From Alphaproteobacteria bacterium (GTDB taxonomy: Bacteria > Pseudomonadota > Alphaproteobacteria > UBA9219), in the NCBI GenBank assembly GCA_028693775.1, contig JAQUUS010000004.1:4163-17212 (forward strand): DNA of 13,050 nucleotides, in the 5' to 3' direction. Under the pieces are notes generated by a model. The model was given only the letters and a program-made list of their open reading frames with translations, made no database searches and was not told the DNA's origin. Made by a program: the position numbers and the translations under genes. Below, one piece after another: positions 1-6,642 of the stretch (its first letter is position 1; each line of letters starts with the position of its first letter).

Positions 1-740
1 GTGGCCGAGCTTTCGCCCGTGCCGGAGATGATGTTCGCCGAGGCCTTGACCGCGACGGGCTTGAAGGTACCCGTGTACAGCAACGCGCCCTTGATGACGT
101 TCTTGTATTCATCAGCGGCAACGCGGGTCAGCTTGACATCGCTTCCGTACTTGTTGAATTCAGGAGCATACGTGACGCCCAACTGAACCTTGTGCATGTC
201 GTTGCCGACCTTCGGGGTGAAGTAGGTCACGTTCGTGCTGTGATCCTTGCCGTCGATCCCGATGACGAGGTCCTTGGCAAAGGAACCGGCGGTGCCGGCT
301 GCTGCGCCCAGGAAGTCGATGTAGCGGATGCCGCCAACATTCGGAGCCGTGACGGCCAGATCGGTCGCACCGCGCATGTCGCCCAGAACAACCTTACCGA
401 AAGCGCCCGACATGAACACATCAGCTTCGGAAACGGCAATGTTGTTGCCTTGACCGACGAAGTTGTCTTCGGCGTCGATGTCGTTATCGATCACGATGTT
501 GCCGCCGTATTCGATGCCGTTGGCCGCTTTGCCAGCAACGCCGAAGTCCAGGCTGTAGATGGTTTCGAAGTCGCCACCGCTCGGTGCTACCGCGCCGGAA
601 GCCTTCGATTCATGGGCCGCGCCAGCGACGAAATCGACGCTGCCGCCCACGGTAACGGTAAGCGGCGACGTCGCGGCTTGAGCGGCTCCCGCCACTGCAA
701 AACCGACGATAGCAGTCGTCGCTAAAAGAACTTTACGCAT
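1..740 (-). CDS. Outer-membrane porin, N-terminal part (runs off the window start)
   Basis: Reading the minus strand from the ATG at 740 gives 246 uninterrupted residues that leave the window still open. The protein begins with a clear Sec signal peptide of about 22 residues (MRKVLLATTAIVGFAV then AGAAQA, likely cut after AQA). A glycine-rich stretch with alternating polar and hydrophobic residues follows (VTVGGSVDFVAG, YSLDFGVAGKAANGIEYGG, VFMSGAFGKVVLGDM), the pattern of transmembrane beta-strands in alphaproteobacterial general porins (Porin_4/OmpC-like). Family knowledge places it as a trimeric outer-membrane channel for small solutes. The ribosome site AGGGGG lies just before the ATG (745-750). 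About a third to a half of a usual porin is missing beyond position 1. The family call is by pattern, not by search; the exact substrate cannot be told. Confidence 0.82.
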   Translation of the reverse strand, partial: MRKVLLATTAIVGFAVAGAAQAATSPLTVTVGGSVDFVAGAAHESKASGAVAPSGGDFETIYSLDFGVAGKAANGIEYGGNIVIDNDIDAEDNFVGQGNNIAVSEADVFMSGAFGKVVLGDMRGATDLAVTAPNVGGIRYIDFLGAAAGTAGSFAKDLVIGIDGKDHSTNVTYFTPKVGNDMHKVQLGVTYAPEFNKYGSDVKLTRVAADEYKNVIKGALLYTGTFKPVAVKASANIISGTGESSA

Positions 741-929
741 GTTTCCCCCTTTGGGTTGTTATGGTTGGGTATCTAGAATAGTAGAACAGGACGCAAGAAA
801 CGCCCCACGGAGAGAGAATTTGATGCGTCGGCCTTGCACAGACAAGCTCAAAATGGTTATCCGGCCAACTCATCTTCTAAATGTTGCATTATGGCAACAA
901 GGATCTCTTGCTCGGAGTTCTCTAATCTT

Positions 930-943
930 TTGATGCGCATCAA
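930..943. promoter_or_regulatory. Perfect 14-bp palindrome, possible operator
   Basis: TTGATGCGCATCAA is a perfect palindrome with no spacer. It sits about 190 nt upstream of the porin start and about 210 nt upstream of the lipoprotein start. The half-site TTGATGCG recurs at 820-827, nearer the porin. Such symmetry is typical of sites bound by dimeric helix-turn-helix regulators, and porin genes are often tightly regulated. Which regulator would bind is not known from the sequence. Confidence 0.35.
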
Positions 944-1084
944 TTTTATTTTCAAAAGTAAAGAATTTATTTCCAACTCTCGCTATCGAAATGAGGAAAA
1001 AAATACCGTGCTTTTCTTGCGGAAAAAAGGTTTCCGAAGACACAGGACTTCGCACCCCCAAAAATCCGTCTCTTGCTATACCTC

Positions 1085-1113
1085 TTGCAATGGATGCTTT
1101 CCCTGCCTTAAAT
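1085..1113 (+). promoter_or_regulatory. Possible sigma-70-type promoter of the DUF3576 gene
   Basis: TTGCAA (1085-1090) and TTAAAT (1108-1113) are separated by 17 nt and would place transcription start about 30 nt before the ATG at 1152. The -10 matches the consensus at four of six positions. This is a weak pattern match; it is listed because the spacing and the distance to the gene are right. Confidence 0.3.
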
Positions 1114-1151
1114 AGATTCCTTCGTCTCATTCCTCCCGATTCGAAAGAAAC

Positions 1152-1676
1152 ATGAAAAACTCATTTGCCTTCGTCCCCGTTGCGTTAGGGGCTCTGCTTT
1201 TATCCGCTTGCGGCGGCGACATCGTCACGGATCCCACCTACAGCGACAAGCCCCGAGAAGACCTTTACAAGCACGGCAGCCTTGTCAGCGATGAAGGCGG
1301 TTGGTCCTTGCTCGGCGGAAAAGAGAAAAAATCTTCCGAGAATAACGGAATCGGCGTCAACGGATTCCTTTGGCGCGCGTCTCTCGATACCGTTTCGTTT
1401 ATGCCCATCGCGTCCGCGGATCCTTTCGGCGGCGTGATTCTCACGGACTGGTACAGCACGCCCGACGCTCCCAAGGAGCGTGCGAAGCTGAATATCATCA
1501 TTCGCGACCGCGAACTCACCGCAACCGGCGTGAAGGTGACTGTGTTCAGGCAGGTCAAAAACGCCAAGGGCGTTTGGGAAAATACGACGACGGCTCCGGC
1601 CACGGCCAGTGCGATGGAAAACGCCATTCTGACCCGCGCGCGCCAGCTTCGTATCAGCCAGAAACAGTTCGACTGA
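1152..1676 (+). CDS. DUF3576 family lipoprotein
   Basis: The 174-residue product starts with a lipoprotein signal peptide: basic N-terminus, hydrophobic core and the lipobox LSAC at residues 17-20, so Cys20 is the predicted lipidated residue. The body carries the conserved block of the alphaproteobacterial DUF3576 family: GIGVNGFLWRASLDTVSFMP, SADPFGGVILTDWYS and, near the end, ENAILTRARQLRIS. The family is common in alphaproteobacteria and has no established function; it is presumed to face the periplasm at the outer membrane. Length is normal for the family. The ribosome site is weak (GAAAG), but the signal peptide fixes the start. It stands alone: the porin is divergent and the next gene is on the other strand. 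Confidence 0.88.
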   Translation: MKNSFAFVPVALGALLLSACGGDIVTDPTYSDKPREDLYKHGSLVSDEGGWSLLGGKEKKSSENNGIGVNGFLWRASLDTVSFMPIASADPFGGVILTDWYSTPDAPKERAKLNIIIRDRELTATGVKVTVFRQVKNAKGVWENTTTAPATASAMENAILTRARQLRISQKQFD

Positions 1677-1776
1677 TCTTTACGGAACGCTTTGTTTTAG
1701 CTCAATTTGCTGCATCTTTTGCTGCGCCCTTTTCTGGGGCGCGGATGAGATAAAAGAGCAGCGGGCGCGTGCAGAT

Positions 1777-1810
1777 AAAAAACGGCCCCGCCTGAAAAGA
1801 CGGGGCCGTT
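1777..1810 (-). terminator. Intrinsic terminator of the response-regulator operon
   Basis: AACGGCCCCG (1781-1790) and CGGGGCCGTT (1801-1810) form a perfect 10-bp stem with a 10-nt loop. Read on the minus strand it is followed at once by six U (A run at 1777-1782 on the plus strand, partly shared with the stem). It lies about 40 nt past the stop of the second response regulator, so it terminates the minus-strand operon. On the plus strand no U run follows, so it is less likely to stop the lipoprotein transcript. Confidence 0.85.
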
Positions 1811-1851
1811 CGGCTGCATATGCTGCGTAATAAATTTGTAGAAAATGTGCG

Positions 1852-2631
1852 TCAGGAAATCGTGATGCACTTGTTCAGGTATTCTTGCACCCGCTCCTTG
1901 GTGAAGGGTTTGGTCAGGAACCCTCTGGCGCCGTTGTTCGCTGTAGTTTTTACGTTTTCGCGCGAGCTGTCGGCGCTCAGCATGATGACGTACGCTTTGG
2001 AATCCATGGCCAGAAGTTGCTGCAAAAGGTTCGTTCCTTCGACATTGGGCAGGTGGATGTCGAGAAAGACGACGTCCGGGATGTGCTTTTTGTATGCCTC
2101 AATGACGTCGTTGCCGTCTGCGACCTCCACGATTGTGTAGTTTTGCGGCATCGCTTTCTTGGCCAGCAGCCGCATGTACATGTCGTCGTCGGCGATGAGG
2201 ATGATGTTTTCGCGCCGCGTCGCGCGGACGTCGGCAAGGCTGGTCGAGGTTTCCGGTTTTTTGTAGGTGATGAGAATTTCGAGCTTCGCCAGACCTTGCA
2301 GCGTCGGTTCGTGCACATAAACCTGACAGCCGTCTTTGGGCAGCGCCGTTCCGATGTTGTCGGCGACGATGGAGTTCGGGTTGTTCTTGCCCCACCGGAT
2401 GATCATCAGAATTTCGCGGTCGTTGCAGACGTAGAGCTTTCCTTCCAGCTTCTTGAAAAGCGTGTGTACGGCTTCGGCCACATGGTCGATGGTTAGCTTG
2501 GGCGCGGCTCTTTCATTGAGGCGAATGTCTACGAACAGCCATTCCTTCAGCGACAGTTTGACATACGGCAGGTAGCCCAGAAGTTCCCGGTGGTCTTTGT
2601 TTCGGAGGTCTTTGTGATAGAGGATTTCCAT
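1852..2631 (-). CDS. Response regulator with an unrecognised N-terminal domain
   Basis: The product is 259 residues. Residues about 142-259 are a CheY-like receiver domain: acidic cluster ADDD (D148-D150), phospho-acceptor D191 in VVFLDIHLPN, conserved S219 in MLSADSS and K241 in LTKPF. Residues 1-140 match no family I recognise. By eye they alternate strands and helices (LFVDIRLNE, a helix around 47-62, KLYVCNDREILMIIRWG, a helix, then CQVYV and LEILITY), which could be a ferredoxin-like or degenerate GGDEF-like fold; that is inference. There is no DNA-binding output domain after the receiver. The ATG at 2631 lies 3 nt past the stop of the upstream regulator and has GAGG before it, so the two genes are probably co-translated. 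No histidine kinase is adjacent. Confidence 0.85.
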   Translation of the reverse strand: MEILYHKDLRNKDHRELLGYLPYVKLSLKEWLFVDIRLNERAAPKLTIDHVAEAVHTLFKKLEGKLYVCNDREILMIIRWGKNNPNSIVADNIGTALPKDGCQVYVHEPTLQGLAKLEILITYKKPETSTSLADVRATRRENIILIADDDMYMRLLAKKAMPQNYTIVEVADGNDVIEAYKKHIPDVVFLDIHLPNVEGTNLLQQLLAMDSKAYVIMLSADSSRENVKTTANNGARGFLTKPFTKERVQEYLNKCITIS

Positions 2632-2634
2632 ATG

Positions 2635-3024
2635 TTATGTCCTCGATGACCAATAACGCTCGATAACAGAGTCGATTTCGTGCTTGCCGAACGGCTTCGT
2701 GAGATAGCCGTCCGCGCGGTTGAAGGCCGCTTCTTCCTTGTCGTCCGTGTAGTCGCTCGCCGTCGCCATGACGATATATGTTTTCGGCGCCCGCGTTTTG
2801 ATGCGGTAGGCGAGGTCGTGACCGCTTCCGTCCGGCAGCGTGATGTCTAGAAAGACGATGTTCGGCGCATACTCAAGGAACATCTCCCAGCCTTCCTTGA
2901 CGGTCGCGGCGCCTTCGATCAGGTGTTCTGCGCTGAGCGCCGTTTTGAAAATTCCTCTTAACAGGTCGCTGTCTTCGACAATCAGGATCTTGATCGGGCT
3001 GCGCATTTGTTTGGACTCGGCCAT
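2635..3024 (-). CDS. Single-domain CheY-like response regulator
   Basis: This 129-residue protein is one receiver domain and nothing else. It shows the acidic pair E17-D18 (ILIVEDSD), phospho-acceptor D60 (IVFLDITLPDGSG), T88 (MATAS) and K110 (YLTKPF). Stand-alone receivers act by protein-protein contact, as in chemotaxis or phosphorelay. It is first in a two-gene operon with a second regulator whose receiver has a similar layout (FLDI.LP, LTKPF), suggesting the two work in one relay or arose by duplication. The ATG at 3024 is preferred over an out-of-frame ATG at 3028 because GGAGG (3031-3035) is well spaced for 3024 and only the 3024 frame gives the receiver domain. Confidence 0.88.
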   Translation of the reverse strand: MAESKQMRSPIKILIVEDSDLLRGIFKTALSAEHLIEGAATVKEGWEMFLEYAPNIVFLDITLPDGSGHDLAYRIKTRAPKTYIVMATASDYTDDKEEAAFNRADGYLTKPFGKHEIDSVIERYWSSRT

Positions 3025-3095
3025 CCATGCCTCCGGTTTCGGGTGCGGTTTTGGGGTCGGATACTCGGATTTCGTGCAATCGTAACGGGAAAATG

Positions 3096-3110
3096 GTAAA
3101 TAAAGTTTAC
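3096..3110. promoter_or_regulatory. Inverted repeat GTAAA-N5-TTTAC upstream of the response-regulator operon
   Basis: GTAAA (3096-3100) and TTTAC (3106-3110) are perfect inverted arms around a 5-nt spacer, about 75-85 nt before the first regulator's start and within its likely promoter region. It may be an operator for the minus-strand operon. The surrounding sequence is AT-rich, so chance is a real alternative. Confidence 0.25.
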
Positions 3111-3148
3111 ATAGGCCAAAAAAAACCCGCTCCCTCCAATTATATACA

Positions 3149-3163
3149 TTAAAATTTAATTAA
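3149..3163. promoter_or_regulatory. CtrA-like box TTAA-N7-TTAA
   Basis: TTAA at 3149-3152 and TTAA at 3160-3163 are separated by exactly 7 nt, the full consensus bound by the alphaproteobacterial master regulator CtrA. It lies between the divergent response-regulator operon and groESL, 8 nt upstream of the heat-shock -35 element. CtrA commonly controls chemotaxis and signalling genes, so the regulators are the likelier target. The local sequence is very AT-rich, which raises the chance of a random match. Confidence 0.35.
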
Positions 3164-3171
3164 CTCTGCCC

Positions 3172-3200
3172 CTTGAAACAAGGCTCCGGATACCTTATCT
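3172..3200 (+). promoter_or_regulatory. RpoH (sigma-32) heat-shock promoter of groESL
   Basis: The -35 is CTTGAAA (3172-3178) and the -10 is CTTATCT (3194-3200), with 18 nt between CTTG and CTTATCT. This fits the alphaproteobacterial RpoH consensus CTTG-N17/18-CYTATNT at every defined base. Transcription should start near 3207, giving a leader of about 50 nt before groES. Finding it directly upstream of the chaperonin genes makes the call strong. Confidence 0.8.
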
Positions 3201-3213
3201 CCAACCTCGTTGC

Positions 3214-3229
3214 TTAGCCGTGAGGCTAA
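3214..3229 (+). promoter_or_regulatory. Short CIRCE-like inverted repeat in the groES leader
   Basis: TTAGCC (3214-3219), spacer GTGA, GGCTAA (3224-3229): a perfect 6-bp inverted repeat just after the predicted transcription start. The HrcA operator CIRCE is TTAGCACTC-N9-GAGTGCTAA and often sits here. The outer TTAGC/GCTAA ends match, but the gap between them is 6 nt rather than 17, about one helical turn less. It could be a degenerate operator or a leader RNA hairpin. A canonical CIRCE is absent. Confidence 0.4.
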
Positions 3230-3258
3230 TTACCTTTAATCTTTAAGGAGATGCCCAA

Positions 3259-3579
3259 ATGAAATTCCGTCCCCTGCATGACCGTGTCGTCGTTCGCCGT
3301 ATTGAAGGCGACCAAAAGACGGCCGGCGGCATCATTATTCCCGACACCGCGAAAGAAAAGCCTCAGGAAGGCGAAGTTCTGGCCGTCGGCCCCGGCGCTC
3401 GCGATGAAAAAGGCTCCGTGATCGCCATGGACGTTCAGGTCGGCGACCGCATTCTGTTCGGAAAGTGGTCCGGTACCGAAGTCAAGATCGACGGCGAAGA
3501 CCTTTTGATCATGAAAGAATCCGACATCATGGGCGTTCTTTGCTCCTGCGGCGGCGCCTGCAAGTCGAAAAAGGCTTGA
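3259..3579 (+). CDS. groES: Co-chaperonin GroES with a cysteine-rich C-terminal tail
   Basis: The 106-residue protein is the GroES heptamer subunit, the lid of the GroEL folding chamber in the cytoplasm. Family landmarks are MKFRPLHDRVVVRR at the start, the mobile loop around KTAGGIIIPDTAKEKP, GEVLAVGPGARDEKG, and VGDRILFGKWSGTEVKIDG. The usual end ESDIMGV is followed by a tail LCSCGGACKSKKA with cysteines at 95, 97 and 101, which is unusual. The ATG at 3259 has AAGGAG (3245-3250) with 8-nt spacing. An ATG at 3251 directly after the Shine-Dalgarno would read Met-Pro-Lys-stop and overlap the real start as ATGA; it is too close to the site to be used well. First gene of the groESL operon, driven by the RpoH promoter. 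Confidence 0.97.
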   Translation: MKFRPLHDRVVVRRIEGDQKTAGGIIIPDTAKEKPQEGEVLAVGPGARDEKGSVIAMDVQVGDRILFGKWSGTEVKIDGEDLLIMKESDIMGVLCSCGGACKSKKA

Positions 3580-3627
3580 GACGCTTTTCGTCTCCATCGT
3601 TCACTTTAAGAAAAAAAGGAAATTGAA

Positions 3628-5268
<1,641 letters not shown>

Positions 5269-5288
5269 TCCGCTTTGTACCAAAAGAA

Positions 5289-5318
5289 GGGCCGCAAGAA
5301 ATTGCGGTCCTTTTTTTT
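5289..5318 (+). terminator. Intrinsic terminator of groESL
   Basis: GGGCCGCAA (5289-5297) pairs with TTGCGGTCC (5302-5310), nine base pairs including one G-U, closed by a GAAA tetraloop of the stable GNRA class and followed by eight T (5311-5318). It begins about 20 nt after the groEL stop. Confidence 0.93.
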
Positions 5319-5343
5319 GCCTTTTTTGAGGTCTAATAAAAAG

Positions 5344-5374
5344 ACGCCGGGGGGAAGCTTCGGCCGTTTTTTTT
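5344..5374 (+). terminator. Second terminator-like hairpin after groEL
   Basis: ACGCCG (5344-5349) pairs with CGGCCGT (5361-5367) with one bulged C, and eight T follow (5367-5374). The stem is short and the 11-nt loop is large, so it is weaker than the one at 5289. It would act as a backup that isolates groESL from the next gene. The run of T ends only 13 nt before the proposed start codon at 5388, which is an odd arrangement for the downstream gene. Confidence 0.4.
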
Positions 5375-5387
5375 GAAAATCTTTTTA

Positions 5388-6194
5388 ATGGATCGCGTTG
5401 CAATCATGACTCCTCAGAAACTTGTCGGGGATCTTCGGACAACATACGCAAGATATAACGAATATCCCGATCGTCCCTGGAACAGGGCGTATCGCAACGA
5501 TCTCGTTCTTTTGTTCGAGGAGATCCCGCAGAAGGTCAGGAACGAAAATCTTTGCAGCCCGGAACTCATCGAAACAATTTCCGGGATCGGAATCGAAAGC
5601 GCAGGATTCGGTCCTTTGTGCGTCCTTGCAGGGGAAACGCTTGCGGAGATTTTTCAGACGCATCCGCAAGGCGCGGACAACGCCATGGATGTGTTCGTTT
5701 CGGCTTTGGATGCCGGAAGCGCGGAGGCTCGTTCTCCCGCTTTGGAATTGATCGGCGCGGTTGCGGGCGAAGTTCCTGAGGCGGCGACGCCCGGACTTAT
5801 GGAGCGGATCGTTGTGCGGACCTTGACGGACGGTGCAAAAATTTTTCGGGCAGACAAAACCTTCAGGCCGGAGTTTTTCGATCCGTCGCTCGATCGTTGC
5901 GGACAGGCTTCGGCTCTTTGTTCTCCGACTGCTTACAACGAATTTTCGGCTCAGTTGTTCGAAACGCGGGGCGTTATGGAAAAGCTCTTTGCCTTGAACT
6001 CAGACCTGCAAAAACACGCTTTTGACGTCCTGAATGGGGCAAAAAAGGAGGTTTTTGGGGTGCCGGGCACTCTGGAAACATTTATTTTTCGCGAAGTTTT
6101 TTGCATTCTTTTCGATGCGGCCGAGCGGGTTCAACCCCCGGTGATTCCTGCAAAATTCAGTTACGGTAACAATTTCAGAAAATACCAATTTTAA
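5388..6194 (+). CDS. Unknown helix-rich protein
   Basis: I do not recognise this 268-residue protein. It has no signal peptide or membrane segment and is mostly predicted helix. The middle (about 85-145, with LAGETLAEIF, AMDVFVSALDAGSAEARSPA and LELIGAVAGEVPEAATPG) looks like paired amphipathic helices in the manner of HEAT-type repeats, but it lacks the 34-residue unit of the genes that follow. The C-terminal third carries FIFREVFCILFDAAERV and ends NNFRKYQF. Codon use resembles the neighbours. The start is uncertain: ATG at 5388, ATG at 5406 (262 residues) and TTG at 5373 are in frame, and none has a clear Shine-Dalgarno. TTG 5373 is unlikely because it lies in the T run of the terminator-like hairpin. 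Its own promoter is not evident. Confidence 0.65.
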   Translation: MDRVAIMTPQKLVGDLRTTYARYNEYPDRPWNRAYRNDLVLLFEEIPQKVRNENLCSPELIETISGIGIESAGFGPLCVLAGETLAEIFQTHPQGADNAMDVFVSALDAGSAEARSPALELIGAVAGEVPEAATPGLMERIVVRTLTDGAKIFRADKTFRPEFFDPSLDRCGQASALCSPTAYNEFSAQLFETRGVMEKLFALNSDLQKHAFDVLNGAKKEVFGVPGTLETFIFREVFCILFDAAERVQPPVIPAKFSYGNNFRKYQF

Positions 6195-6294
6195 CCCGCG
6201 TCAAAGGGAAGCACGCGGTAACTATAAATCCCGTGTTTTCAAAAAAATAATTCCTGATACATTCCGGGGCCTCATTGGAGCTGAGGCAGCGATT

Positions 6295-6642
6295 ATGAAG
6301 TTTTTCGACAACGTCGGAAAATCGACGGAAAAAATTTCGGCGCGTTTGGAAGTTCACGGAATCCTTAAAGCCATCAATAGAATTTCAGACGAAGACGCCA
6401 GGGCGGAAGAGATCGTCTGGCGCGTGCCCCGTTTGATCGAGACGGGCAATCTCGACAAAGTGATCGAACTTGTCGGCGATTTGTCGCCCAGAGCGCAGGG
6501 GCGTGTTTTGGCCGCGCATCACGAAGACGCCGGGTCCATCGCGTCGGCTCTTGTCGACGAAGGCGCGGCGGCGCAGGTTTCGGTTTTTTTGAAGAGCATG
6601 TCCTCCGGTTCCCGTAAAGGCGTTTTGATCGAAATGGATGTC
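6295..6642 (+). pseudogene. Displaced N-terminal part of the large 34-residue-repeat gene
   Basis: From the ATG at 6295, with GAGG (6283-6286) at 8-nt spacing, about 116 residues read as helical repeat protein of the same kind as the downstream frame (GNLDKVIELVGDLSPRAQ, ALVDEGAAAQVSVFLKSM, then SRKGVLIEMD). After about 6642 this frame turns into arginine-rich nonsense (VRRKRRGADTSRYRSRAAR) and stops at 6970-6972. The repeat pattern continues without a break in the frame one base on, where the next residues are AFVESGEAQTLLDIV. The two frames are therefore parts of one gene of roughly 620 codons, joined at a frameshift around 6643. Whether this is a true mutation, a sequencing error or a programmed shift cannot be told here. 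Confidence 0.7.

Larger units (their letters stand above)
741..1151. other. Divergent intergenic region between porin and DUF3576 genes
   Basis: This 411-nt spacer separates the minus-strand porin from the plus-strand lipoprotein and must hold both promoters. I see no convincing coding region: the short open frames in it lack ribosome sites and show no protein-like composition. It contains a perfect 14-bp palindrome (930-943), a matching half-site TTGATGCG at 820-827, and a 6-bp inverted repeat TGTTGC/GCAACA at 882-899. The stretch from about 940 to 1015 is AT-rich compared with the neighbouring genes. I could not pick a porin promoter with confidence. Confidence 0.6.

Noticed and set aside
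192..725. Plus-strand open frame opposite the porin (177 codons)
   Set aside because: The minus strand gives a signal peptide and porin-like strands over the same bases; the plus frame shows no recognisable features.
1724..1742. Hairpin GCGCCC/GGGCGC after the DUF3576 gene
   Set aside because: The 6-bp stem has no T run on either side, so it is not called as a terminator.
3251..3262. Mini-frame Met-Pro-Lys-stop overlapping the groES start
   Set aside because: Its ATG directly abuts the Shine-Dalgarno, too close for initiation. Likely a chance result of the ATGA overlap.
6196..6218. Inverted repeat CCGCGT/ACGCGG after the unknown gene
   Set aside because: Eleven-nt loop and no T run follow; it could be chance in GC-rich sequence.
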